DNA of 64,000 bases, taken from assembly GCA_019915015.1 (NCBI GenBank), contig JAHBBC010000002.1, positions 2,542,001-2,606,000 of the forward strand, read 5' to 3'. Below, piece by piece: positions 9,650-20,884 of this stretch. Within the stretch, counting starts at the first letter, position 1, and each line of letters starts with the position of its first letter. Position numbers and translations under genes: made by a program. Source of the stretch: Auriscalpium vulgare (taxonomy: Eukaryota; Basidiomycota; Agaricomycetes; Russulales; Auriscalpiaceae). A model generated the notes under the pieces. The model worked only from the letters and a program-made list of their open reading frames with translations. It did not search any database and was not told the origin of the DNA.

Positions 9650-10790
9650 CGCGGGTGGCTTCTGTTTTCGCATTTTTGGCACGTTCTATCGCCTCAACAT
9701 CGACTATCGCAACACATCGCGCTCGCAGTTCCAGCCAAGACGCTAGCACACTTGTAGCAACACGGGCCTATACTCCTTGACGTCTCCATCGATTCTCTAC
9801 CATCCAGGCCACGCAGGATGATTGCACAAGTCCCCAAGTCATGTGTACACGCCCACCAAGTCACCGAGACGTTCTGAGCCAGCCATTAGCATTCTGTGCG
9901 CACGTCGCAATGTCTCGCGCATACATCCACATGTTGCCCTCGCCTCCCACCTCGTTCCCAGAGCGTCCTAGCGTTGCGCAGCCCCTCGACACGTCACCCA
10001 CAGGTCCCAGGGTCCGGTCTAGATGCAGTGTCTCAGAGCAATGTTCCGGTTTGATGGTTTCCGATACGTCGCGATCCGCATATCTCGGAGTTTCACATGG
10101 AGATAGCACAGCCTTGCTGTTCCGATACGTCGCGATGCTTGTTTCTGATTGGATACGCCTTCTAGAATGTCTCACTATCCCCATACTTACCAGATGACTC
10201 ACAGTAGCCACAGAGACATGTTTCCCGTGTATATCTGTTGGTAGCTAGGTCACTGAATATCAGACAACTTCTCCCCTCCAGAGTCAACGTCTCAAACCTT
10301 TGCAACCTCGTTTTATCGCGTTCAACATCGACCTCGACCTTCAACTTCGCAGCGCCCAAGATTATAGCCTTCACCTTCGCAGAGCCCACGTTTACAAGCC
10401 TTCAACTTCGCAGAGCACATTGTTTTCACCTCGTCCAGCGTTATCGCGTTACGTCGCGACCTTCGTATCACCTTGTCCCCTTGTCCCCTCATCCTCGCCT
10501 TTGTTCCCCCATCGTCTCAGCCCTCCAGCAAGGTATTCTCAAGCTCGCTACACATCGCAACGTCCTGTTCCGCACCAGCAGTGTCGACTTCCATCCCAGA
10601 TCACCTTGTCCATCGTCCTATCGCCCTCCAAGTCACCTAGCGACTTCCCCCCAGCGTTCACGCCTCTCCCCGAGTCATCTGTAGGTCCTGGGACGCGCCC
10701 CCAACCTGTTACTAGCACCGCTCGAGCCAGCAGGAGTTGGTTTTGTGGTTTGTTTTGCCATCTGACCGCCTGTGCGCCGAGATAGGTCAT
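9650..10790. other. no supported gene; low-complexity interior of CACTA Y
   Basis: This stretch is Pro/Ser/Arg-biased in every frame. It contains repeated words such as ttccgatacgtcgcgat (near 10060 and 10120) and runs rich in CTTCG and ATCGCG. The longest frame (10238-10684, +) has no recognisable domain and is biased like its neighbours. I regard it as non-coding or as an unresolved intron/exon region of the accessory gene. Confidence 0.4.
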
Positions 10791-12830
10791 CACCGCATTA
10801 TCCGAGAGCGCGCGTATGCAAGGCAGCGCGAAGGCACACGTTCGCCCTCGGAGGACAGGTTTGAAGGTAAGCGCGCGACGTTGGCGGTGAGCATATGAAA
10901 CTTACATTTGCGTGCAAGACAACTATGGTCCCCGAATGCTGCGCCAAAGCCCAAGACGCTCTGTGACCGTCGAACTCGAAGGTAAGTCTTTCACAGCGCA
11001 CGGAACATCAAGCGCAACTTACGACAGATGCAGGCTACGTCCCGCGCTCGTGTGCAGGCACCCGATCGGCCAGTCCAGTACTGACGCGCGACTCGCGTGC
11101 AGGTACCCGATCGGCCAGTCCAGTACAGCCGCGCGACCAGCGCAACGGTCGCGACCGCTACATCAGAGGTGAGTGAGCGCAGTAGACAGATGACATCTGC
11201 TGACTTTCCTGTTTCAGAGCCCGATCGCCGTGACACTGGCAGCTCCAGCGCAAAGACAAAGGATGTGCTGGACAGAATTGCGGTCCTCGAGGAGCAGGCC
11301 CGGCGCGCCCAGCAAACTGCACACGACCATATGAAAAAAATACGGGCGCTTGAGAACAACATTGCAGACCGAGATGCACAGTTCCAGGAGGTCCTCGAGG
11401 CCGTGCACAACGCCCGCAGCGACTTCAAGATCCTGGACAGGGAAGTAGGTCAGATTCAAGAGCGCTTGGCTAACCGCCCAACGGAAACAACGCGCCATCA
11501 AGTCCAAGCGGCGGCTGGCGAGGACGTGGAGGCACACGGACCAGGGGGCGTTGATGGAGAAACAGGAGAAACGATCCAGGGTGCTGGAAAGAAGCGAAAC
11601 AATATGCTGATGGTGAGCGTCGCGTACTATGCCGACAAAACCCGCACTTACCTCAGAGTTGGAAGTCGGGCATCAGGCGCTCTTGGGAGCAGATGATGAA
11701 GATCAACCATAACGGGTCTCTGCCCGATCCCATCGTCACGCCCGCCGGCGAGCCCTTGAAGTTCTGGGACACGGTCGGCGTCAGCGGTAACGTCTTGCGG
11801 CCGCGCTGGGATCTGGAGTGGCCCGAGAACAACGATGGCTGGGTCACCCAAGCCATAGCAAAGATCCAGGCCAGCGGGGACGCCTGGAACAGCAAGGAAG
11901 TTGGTGAGTTACTTGCCGCGACGCCGGTTGAGGACATCCGTGCCCGCATGCACACGACCTGGGGTACCTGGAAGAAGAAGTACATGGATCAGCAAAAGGG
12001 AAAGGCACCAGATAACGCGCAGGCACAGCGTCGTAATGCGCGCAGGGCTGCGGTAAGTAACACGTAACCGCAAGAGACGCAGTTGACTCACCGTTTTGCA
12101 GAAAGCGAAAATCCGCACCAAGTACCGTCACACGGTGCCCGAGCTGGCAAGTTCCAACTGGGACTGGGCCTTCACAGCGGCGTACCAGTCAGTCGATGAG
12201 TCTGCATCCGACAGGGAGAGGCGCACGGCCATTGATGAAAACAGCGGAGATGAGGCCAATGGCACTCAGCGACAGGTGAACGACGAGAGGGGAGGGGAGG
12301 TCCACATTCTCCCAAAAAAGACGCGGAAGCGGACGCGGGCAAACGATCCGCCGTTTAAGTCCTATGCACCCACATACCGACCTCCGGAGGTGAGCGAGTT
12401 ATACGACATATAGAGTACAGATGCTTACCTTGACATGTAGCTCAACGGGCTGCTCGACAAATTGGACGGGCACAGCGCCAAGGACGTAGAGTCCCACAAA
12501 AGGATCCGGGGCGAGCCTCGGGACGTTGTTCTGCCAACAGTTCGCGCTAGCAAGAAGGGACCTGCGGTTTGCATTCCCCGCGATATGGTTCCCATTGTGT
12601 GGCTCGATGCGCATCCGGACCAAAAGGACGTGAGCCGGTTCTTTGCTCACAAGGAGAGCGGACCAGGTGGGGAGAACACAGGCGGGGCTGGGGACAAGGG
12701 GAGTGACATAGACAATGAGGGAGCACAGCAGGCAGAGCAAGGCGTGGGGGGCGAAGAGGGTAGTGATGGCGGCGCTGAGGTAGTTCCGGAGACCCTGCCG
12801 GCTGGGATCGACCCTGCATTGGACGGCTAG
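10791..12830 (+). CDS. CACTA element accessory protein with coiled coil (spliced)
   Basis: Several exons join in one frame by canonical introns. Short exons at 10791-10867, 10919-10981 and 11032-11169 encode an Arg/Ser-rich segment with an internal duplication (AGTRSASPV twice). A longer exon (11218-11611) encodes a coiled coil containing DVLDRIAVLEEQARRAQQTA with heptad-like spacing. Exons about 11657-12051, 12102-12390 and 12441-12830 follow. The third-last block (WDLEWPENNDGWVTQAIAKI) and a basic block (KKTRKRTRAN) suggest nucleic-acid binding. The tail is Gly/Glu-rich. It ends at TAG 12828-12830, only 29 bp from the stop of the convergent transposase gene. By position it resembles the second gene of CACTA elements (TnpA/TnpD-type division of labour), but I recognise no named domain. 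Exon ends are approximate to a few bases. Confidence 0.6.
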
Positions 12831-12859
12831 TACTAGGCGTACGTACCGTTTGTAAATAG

Positions 12860-15800
12860 CTACTCGTCGCCATCAAAATCAAGGGCAACGTCGGGCTCTT
12901 GAGTTAACTGCGAGAACAGTCAGCGCGCGCCAGACCCGTCAAATCCGCACGTACATGGTTGACTGAGGCTGTAACCCAAACAGTCTTTCCTGCATGAGGG
13001 GCTGGGACTTCCAAGATAGAGAAATGCTCCCTGAAGCGGTCCACAGAAATGATTTCCGGCGCTGCGAAAGTGTCCACAGCCCAGGAGGCGAGCCCGAGAT
13101 GCACAGCACTGTGAAACAGCAAACTCGTCAGCAATTTGATGAATGAGATGAGCTCGCGTACCGGGAGTTCCAGGGGAATATTGTTTCGTCCGGCAGAAAC
13201 CGTTGGACGAGCGCGAACGTCGCCGTCAGGTCTTCCTTGTTGCGATCCTTGCGGGCATGTTTCACTTCAAAAATATATTTGATCTTGACGGCTGTCCGGC
13301 TGTCAATGTAAGCATATGAGTATCCTTTACCCCGATAGTTTGTGCTGGCTCCAAAGCGCTTCTCGTTGACAAAACATGTTGCAAACGACCGGACGCGGTT
13401 CGCAAAAAAGGGCTCAACATCGCCCGCCCAGTCTCCGCAATCGGCGACGAGGGACACGTCGTCCTTCCACAATTCCTTGAGATACAGGAACGCAATGTCG
13501 TAAAGACCCAAAGCGTTCAGGCTTTCCGAGGCTCCTTGCCGCGCAAGCAGCACCCCGTTGCCTGCAATCATGCGCATGAGTGGATAACGCAATGTAAGCA
13601 TGCGACGCACCGTGGTTACCGCCTCCACCCACCATGATCTGGTCGACCAGGGACGCGCGATCCCTCTGCGTCTTCTCGCGCACGAGATATGACTTGAGCT
13701 TCTTCAAGTCGATCTCATCATCCTCGGTTTTATTTGGCAGCGATTGGATGCACTCAATCTAGCGCATGAATGTTTAGTATACCGGGTAGTTAGATCAACT
13801 ATGCACATACCAATTCAAAAAGGAGCTGTTTCTTGACCCAACTGCGCATGAGAGTAGCCTCCAACTCACCATTGCCTTTACCGTTATTATTCACTTTGAC
13901 AAGACGACCGTTGTTACGCTCAGATGCGAACAGCCAGTGCGAGTAAGATGGGCCGTGTCGGTAGATATCAGGGCTGTGATGCATCATGAGATGGAAGTAC
14001 GGAGTTAGATGGCAGTTCATGTCGGCCCAGCTGCGAAGCGCGCGGCCATGATACTCCTCCGCGCGGCGTGCCTCGTCAGGTGTAATAGACTGAGAACCCC
14101 AGATGCGCGTAGACACGCAGTAGTCCAGGATATTGACGTAGTGCTCGCGGTAGTTCCGGCTTGGCAAGAGCTCGTAGTTTTCTTCGTAGTCGCTCGCAGT
14201 TGCGTCAACTTGTCGTGACAGATGGCCGCGTCGGCGTGTCCGCAAGAGCTCCGCCATGTTCTCTTCGGCGTCGGCTGCCTTCGTGCCGTCGCGAGCTAGC
14301 GGCGCATCTTCGTCCGGAATTTCTCCGTCCACCTGCCAGGCAACATAGAGGAGAACAGGGAGCAAGTTACCGATATTCCGCCATTCATCGGCCTTAGAGA
14401 CATGGGCAATCTCGAGGTACGCGTGCGTCAGCCCTGATGATTGATAGATGAGAATGCGCAGGCGTACCGTCTTTGGGATGCGACTCAAAGATTTTGGCCA
14501 CCATACCTTAGCAAGGGCATCGTCGAGCTTCTCGCGTGGCTTGTTGGTTCGTGAGCGCTGCGTGAGCAAGCCCGCACGGATCACTATGACATTGACAACG
14601 TGCTTGATTTCGCCTGTGCTGCGGTTCAGTAGACGCACATATGAGACTGTAATTAACACACCTAGATATGTTCCGTGCATAAAATCGTTGGGGGAGTCTC
14701 GGGCAGGCATGAACCCCGGGAGTTTGTCCAGGACGGACCATCGTACGCCGCGTGAATCCTCAATTTGCTTCCGTTCGTCCGCGTCTTCGGTGTCGTGGTG
14801 CTTCAGCGCATATTTGAGGAAGCGCCAGTCCTCTCGGAATTTGAACTCTGTATGCATAAGCACAGGGCGTCGCTACAGATGGGGGAAATACGTACTTGCA
14901 GGGTCGTAGCAGTCGCAGGAGACGAGAGCATCGAAGGGCATATAGCAGATCACGCACATGAAAATTTTGTGTGTAACGCCGCGAAGACCTGCAGCCTTTC
15001 GGCTGGCTGGCAGATCAGAGGCCTCGATATTGAGCATTGCATGGATGGGATGCTTGCCGGGCTTTCCGTGCACGCGCATTTCGAGGCCTATGCAATGCTG
15101 AGTCTACTGTGCCAAAGGTATGGACGAAAACTCACCATTATAGAGGCGCAGGATGTCGTCGGCCGTCGACTCCAGCACATTGTTCAATTGCTCGGTAGTT
15201 GGCTCGCCTTCGCCGCCAGGGATGGCTACTGCGAGGATCGTCTCTTGAGGTTGAAAGCGCTTCGCGCGAGGGTTGTTGAATATCGTGATGTAAACCGCGC
15301 CCATCGAATACTTGCGGGAGCGGCCCATGGGAGAAAACCTGTGTGATTCTCTTGTCATCCAGCCAATGAGCGATGGAAAAATCTGACGCACCAATCAATA
15401 TTCATCATCAAAACGAGCCCGCATGGCAGTGCGACGAAGCGCTGACGGAGACCGGGCCTGACAGACGCGTCGAATATCCCCCATTCGCCACCTCGGCGAC
15501 GCTCCAGTCCAGCAATCAGCGCGCGCCAGCCCCAGCCGTCGTAGATGTCGTACATGCGAGCAAAGGGATCAGGGAATGCATCGAAACCGTTTGCGGGGGG
15601 AGGGATTGGCTCGGCGAGCCCCGGTTCATCGCCATCTCCGCGCCAGTGCTGATACTCATTGTACTTGCCAGGGCGCATCAGGAAGCGCTGGATCATTGGA
15701 ATGATGGGGCATGTTGGCAGTACTTTGCAAGGTATCCGCTTAGTCCGCCCCCCAGTGAGCTCACGAACTGTGTACAAGATGCCCGAGCAGTTGTCAGACG

Positions 15801-17114
15801 TGCACTCAGGACCCTCAAGCTCAAACAAGATCGAGGGGTTATACACACGCCAGCATTTAGGACAGAGAAATTTGTAGACGATGTAGGGGTCGGGATTGAC
15901 ACGCAGCCGGCGTTCAACCGTCGGTAGCGTGCGGGCCATTTTGTCAAGTCCCTCAAGTTCAATCCCAGTTTGTCGCCGGAGTGACACAAGAGACTCATAA
16001 GCAGCGTCGAGACCGAGTTTGACAGCCTCGTGTGTCGCGCGATGGAATGTTGCCTGAGCATAGGCGGTGTAATAAGCCTTGCGGATCAGAGGGTGCTCCG
16101 AGAAAGCCGGTGGCAGGTCGTCGTCGTCAGGTTCTGCGTTGCCAGGCGGCATGTTGCGATCCATGCCTTCAAAGATGTCTTCGCGCGTCTGAAATAGAGG
16201 GTCAGCTTCAACATCCGGATCGTCCGCCTCGTCGTTGTTATCGTCGTAAATGTCATCCCAGTCTTCATCGAGTATAGGCGAAGCAACTCGAGAGACGGGC
16301 GCGGCAGGGTCAAAGTCCGAGGGCTCTCTAGAAGCGGCAGAGGGATGCGGCGACGGCGGCTCCGACACATAGGCGTCCCAAAGATATGGGCTAGGTGTTC
16401 GAAAGACAGGGTCGTATGAGATGTGATCGGCAGGAGGGTATTGCGCTCGCGGCTCAGAAGCGGCAGAGGGATGTGGTGATGGTGGCTCCGACGCATCAAG
16501 ATCCCTGTCACAGGCGTCCCAAAGATATGGGCTAGGTGTGCAGAAGTCATGCGGTGTGTGATCGCCGGGAGGGGACTTCGCGCGCGGCTCTACAAGGTCA
16601 ATGAGCAGCATATATGCAGGTCCGGAGCTCGAATCACGCACCGAACTCTTCCCAGTCGGGCTCAGACTGTGCCCTGGACGCACTGTGCTTGCTGTCATGC
16701 ACGGAATGTGTGTCCGAATGTGTGTGCGGCACTGCAGCAAAACTCAGTGCATATGCGGACGCAAGATGGTATCCACGCACTGAAATCTTCCCACTCCTCA
16801 GACTGCGCCCCGAACCCGGCATGAACACTGCTGTGCGGCGAGAAAGCATCGTAGAACCCGTCTGTAGGAGGAGGGGAGTCCGGCCTGAGCCACTGAGACA
16901 CCGGGCCAGCCGCAAAGTCGTCGGCGCACTCGGGCTCGCGAGGGCGTTTGCGATTTGCCGCAGCATGAGCTTGCCGTTCTGACAGAACTCGAGCGTTCTC
17001 TTCTTCCCCGCGATGGCGATCGCGTGCGCGAGCATTCTGCAAGAGAGGCGGCCGTTGTGTTGAGCATGCCGTGCATGGGCAAGGCTTGTATTCTGCGGCA
17101 TCAGCAGCGGGCAT
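12860..17114 (-). CDS. tnp2-like: Tnp2-like CACTA transposase (spliced)
   Basis: The gene starts at ATG 17114 with a cysteine motif (PCPCTAC) typical of fungal Tnp2-type proteins and ends with an acidic tail (ALDFDGDE, TAG 12860-12862). A disordered N-terminal exon contains a degenerate repeat (TPSPYLWDA...SEPPSPHPSAAS twice, about 16330-16540). A CxxC pair follows (FLCPKCWRVY and the Cys pair after it, about 15800-15870). The core reads MNIDWFSPMGRSRKYSMGAV across a clean intron, then NNPRAKRF, DLPASRKAAG, and the D-MH-type motif NDFMHGTYLG, which continues after an intron as EIKHVV. Two Trp-rich blocks (KVWWPKSLSRIP, KADEWRNIGNLLPVLL) follow. This order matches Tnp2-family transposases (Transposase_21-like, DDE class), which cut and paste the element at its CAC ends. 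I traced most junctions and found no stop or frameshift, so it may be active. Confidence 0.85.
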
Positions 17115-17479
17115 TGCTAGCTAGCAGAAGTCGCGTCGAGCAGATCTAGGGACCGAGGTTGTGGGCAAGACGACGCGAGTGGGACAAGGGAAAGCTGAGG
17201 ACGTCAGTGTCGACAAGGACAGGACGCGGCGACAACGACAAGTCGCACAAAGGCAGCCGAATGCATGTGCTTTCGACTTGGCTTTCGACTTGCGCTGCTT
17301 TCGCCGAGAAAGGACGTGCTCACGTCATCGAAGTGGCCGGATCGGAGCGACGCGACTGATCATGTGCACCGTACTCAAGGCATACGCGGGAAGTCGTCTG
17401 AGATTTGGGGACCCTACAGATTTTCATGTGATAGATTCGGATATCTACTACATCCTACGATTGCCAGGTGCTGGTTTTA

Positions 17480-17496
17480 GACCCCAAAGTCCTGTG
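17480..17496 (-). repeat. right terminal inverted repeat of CACTA element Y
   Basis: GACCCCAAAGTCCTGTG is the exact inverse of 8594-8610 and is followed by the target duplication AAT (17497-17499). Confidence 0.93.
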
Positions 17497-17970
17497 AATT
17501 GGTATCATGTGTATATCAATGCTAATTAGCTTGGAAAATGCAAAATACTCGCAGACACGAGTGTCTTTTGCAGTGCAAAGGTGTGTAAATCACAGGGCAG
17601 GCAGGAGCTACTTAGCTAAGAATTACAGAATTAGGCAGATGGGACGACACAACTTGACTTTAGTCCAAGCTTTGGGACATATCTCCTAGAGCATTCTTTC
17701 TAATGCATGCATTTCGCCTGGCTGATGGAGGAAATAAATGATTAGGAGGAATCATAATTAAGAGTACTCGTAATGGGAACCATGCTAGTGCTATAGTTGA
17801 AGTGTGAGGATCCTGCAAGGTGCGGCAGGACCTGCTTAGCTAAGAATTACTGAAAAAGGCAGTTGGGACGACTCGACTTGACCGTGGGATCTATTTCCTA
17901 AAGCGACTTATAATGTGTTCACGTTTTGGCCTGACTTGGTTGAAGAAAGAAACGATTAAGAGTAATCGTA

Positions 17971-20884
17971 ACTCTTAGAATGGAATCCCTGGTGTACCTC
18001 GAATCCTCGCCTACAATCGAAGATGTGCAGTCAGCTTATTTGTCAGTGTGCGACCTACCGGAGGAATACGCGGGAGTGTTCACGAAGCGAGCGGAAGAAG
18101 GAGAGGAAGAGGAGGAACAAGCAAGAGCAGGGACGTTTATTTGGACGGCGGCAGACTGGGGAGACGGCGAGAGTGGGAGAGAAAGAGAGGAGGAAACGGA
18201 CAGAGGTGAGCTACAGCCGACCGCGATGCAGCGCGAAGTCTTTGCGGCCACGAAGAAGTGTTACAAGCCAGCACACCTCAAGGTAAAGCCCATTCGTACG
18301 GACCTGCCGGAGCACTTCCGGATCCTCAGAGAGATCAGAGGGGACCCCCTGGCGGATATGCCGCCGCTCCCAGAGAAGCCACCGGACTTCGTACCCACGG
18401 GAAGGTACACCGCGGAACGTCGCGAACAATTTGACCGAGTCCACGACGGAGATTTCCTATGGCCGGAAGAAAGGAAGCTCATGCATGCGTTTATGTGCGC
18501 ACAAAACGAAGCATTTGCCTGGGACGACTCGGAGCGGGGGCGCTTCCGAGAAGACTTCTTCCCCCCGTCACAATACCAGTAGTTCCGCATCGGCCGTGGG
18601 TTCAGCGAAATATTCCGATTCCGCCAGGGATATACGACAAGGTCATGGCGCTCATCAAGACCAAGATCGCCGCGGGCGTCTACGAGGACTCAAACTCGTC
18701 GTACCGCTCTAGGTGGTTCTGTGTGGTTAAGAAGGACGGGACCAGCCTCCGTATAGTCCATAGTCTGGAACCCCTGAATGCGGTGACCATCACGCACTCA
18801 GGAGTACCCCCCTTCCCAGATCATTTGGCAGAGCAGTTTGCGGGGCGGCCGTGCGGGGGAATTCTGGACCTCTACGTGGGCTATGACGAAAGGAGACTAG
18901 ATGAAGCCTCAAGGGACCTCACGACTTTCCAGACGCCGTACGGCGCAAAACGGGTGGTGACCCTACCTATGGGGTGGACGAATTCCGTCCCGATCTTCCA
19001 CGACGATGTGACCTTTATTCTCCAACCGGAAATCCCACATATTACGGTGCCTTTTATAGACGACGTCCCCCTAAAGGGTCCGGACTCGGACTACAGGACG
19101 GAAGGCGGAGGATACGAAACGATCCCCGGCAACAACGGCATAAGGCGGTTCGTATGGGAACACTTTAACAACGTTAACAGGGTAGTCCAACGAATGCGCT
19201 ACTGTCATGGCACGTTCTCAGGATGGAAATCACAGCTGTGCGTACCAGAATTCTACGTGGTAGGGCATCGCTGCACACCGCAAGGAAGGATGGCGGACGA
19301 AGAAAAGGTCGCGAAGATCCGCAATTGGGGGCCGTGCACGGACCTCTCAGACGTACGGGCTTTCTTGGGGACAGTTGGAGTCCTGCGCATCTTTATCCGA
19401 AACTTTGCGCACCGAGCCCATGCCTTGACACACCTGACAAGGAAGGACATCCCGTTCGAATGGGGACCCGAACAGTCGCGAGCTATGGAGGACCTCAAGG
19501 AGGCAGTCCTCGCATCACCAGCGCTCCTACCGATTGACTACACGTCGGAGGCCCCCGTGATCCTAGCGGTAGACACCTCGTACATCGCGGTGGGTTTCCT
19601 ATTGAGTCAGGCGGACCCCAACACCCCCCAAGACAGGAAGAGACACCGATATTCTCGATTTGGTAGCATCGCGCTAAACGATCGCGAAGCGCGGTTCTCG
19701 CAGCCCAAGCTGGAGCTCTATGGTCTTTTCCGAGCCCTGCGGGCCCTTAAAGTCTACCTGATAGGGGTGAGGAACCTGACCATTGAGGTCGACGCCAGGT
19801 ATATCAAAGGCATGCTGGAAAATCCTGACCTCGAGCCATCGGCCAGTATGAACAGGTGGATTATAGGCATCCTGATGTTCCATTTTGAGCTAGTGCACGT
19901 GCCGGGACTCTTCCACGGGCCCGACGGCCTATCCAGGAGGCGCAGGCAACCAGGAGACGCTCCGGAACAGGAAGACGACTTCGACGACTGGGTTGATGCG
20001 GTGTATGGTTTCGCACATATTGTAAACATGGTAGTCCCGAAGACAGCGCAAGAGAGAGCCTCGCAACGGCAAGCTGGATGGACGGGGCCAGGAATCATAG
20101 CAGACGAACACGGGGCTGGTTCAAGCCAGGACGCGATACGTCGCGAGGAGGCCCGGCGCTCCCACGATGAACCGGCCGACGTCTGGGCAACTACGGTCCA
20201 AATGCAACCCGCACCAGCACAGGACGCGACGTATCGCGATGTTCCCAGATCAGACAAGGCTCATGAAGCTGATAAGCGGCTGGAACTAGTCAGGGACTGG
20301 TTAGGGACCCTGGCGCGGCCAGCGGACTTGACCGACGAACAGTTCGCTCGTTTCGCTAGATACGCGCTCCAGTTCTTCAGGGATGGGGACCGCCTTTTCA
20401 AAAGGCACCACCAAGGCAGGCACCAACTCGTGCTGGGAGGAGACCGACGTATCGCGGTCCTCAAAGCAGCTCATGACGATGTCGGACACAAAGGCGTCTA
20501 CGCGACGCGGATGATGCTGTTGGAGCGTTTCTGGTGGCCATACGTGGCCGCAGACGTGGCCTGGTGGGTGAGAACGTGCCATATTTGCGAAACCCGACTA
20601 GTTCGCCACAGCCTGATACCGCCAACGGTGGCAACGCCGGCGAACCTTTTCGCAAAGATGTATGCAGACACCATGCATATGCCAGCAAGCGGCGGATTCA
20701 AATACATCGTGCAAGGACGCTGCTCCGTAACCCACTATCCAGAGTGGAGAATGCTAAGGGCGGAGACGGCGGACGCCATCGCGAAATGGATTTTCGAAGA
20801 CGTCTTGTGCCGGTGGGGCGCCCTGCAAGAAGTGGTCACGGACAACGGCGCACCGTTCGTGTCGGCCTTGGAATCCCTGTCGCA
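17971..20884 (+). pseudogene. pol: gypsy pol, segment A (RT-RNase H-partial integrase), frameshifted and truncated
   Basis: Pol resumes after X1. The N-terminal part (from ATG 17980, MESLVYLESSPTIEDVQ) runs to 18582 and ends by a frameshift. A C-tract at 18561-18566 has six C, while the intact segment C has seven. The next frame carries reverse transcriptase (TLPMGWTNSVP, then the catalytic FIDDV at about 19057), RNase H (AVDTSYIAVG, KLELYGLF, IEVDARY) and the start of integrase with its H-x4-H and C-x2-C zinc site (AHDDVGH, CHIC) and the first two core Asp (YADTMHMP, VTDNGAPF). The sequence breaks at 20884 after ESLSH, where X2 begins, so the catalytic Glu and the C-terminus are missing. The 6-C frameshift is shared with segment B. 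Confidence 0.9.

Larger units (their letters stand above)
8594..17496. mobile_element. CACTA (EnSpm)-type DNA transposon Y, 8.9 kb, apparently intact
   Basis: The element is bounded by perfect 17 bp terminal inverted repeats CACAGGACTTTGGGGTC (8594-8610 and 17480-17496). It is flanked by the 3 bp duplication AAT (8591-8593, 17497-17499). The empty site is seen in X2, where gagaacaattggtatc is uninterrupted at 22973-22988. A 3 bp target duplication with CAC ends fits the CACTA superfamily. It carries a Tnp2-like transposase gene on the minus strand (12860-17114) and a convergent accessory gene on the plus strand (10791-12830, perhaps from 9058). The perfect ends, and the absence of any stop in the spliced transposase frame as I traced it, suggest recent insertion. 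It is the youngest layer of the nest, inside X1, inside the gypsy element. Confidence 0.88.
6499..17970 (-). mobile_element. insert X1, candidate non-autonomous Helitron2/Helentron-like element, split by CACTA element Y
   Basis: Without Y, this insert is 2.57 kb and nearly identical to X2 at 20885-23451. It interrupts pol: the undisturbed sequence gata-ctcttag (29721 onwards) is here split into gata at 6498 and actcttag at 17971, with at most one base duplicated. Read on the minus strand it begins TACGATTACTCTTAATCG (17970 leftwards). The matching inverted copy at 6532-6552 is not at the other end; 33 further bp (6499-6531) follow it. Those contain a bulged hairpin, GCCA-g-TGC pairing with GCATGGC (6513-6529). 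Such asymmetric inverted repeats plus a 3' hairpin and no real target duplication are the hallmarks described for Helitron2/Helentron elements. I see no Rep/helicase gene, so it would be non-autonomous. Internally there is a degenerate direct repeat of about 200 bp (8117-8300 versus about 8527-8593 plus 17500-17620). No protein-coding gene is supported in the X sequence. Confidence 0.55.

Noticed and set aside
10238..10785. Overlapping Ser/Pro/Arg-rich frames in Y as a third gene
   Set aside because: Composition bias in all frames, no domain, and no splice-supported continuation.
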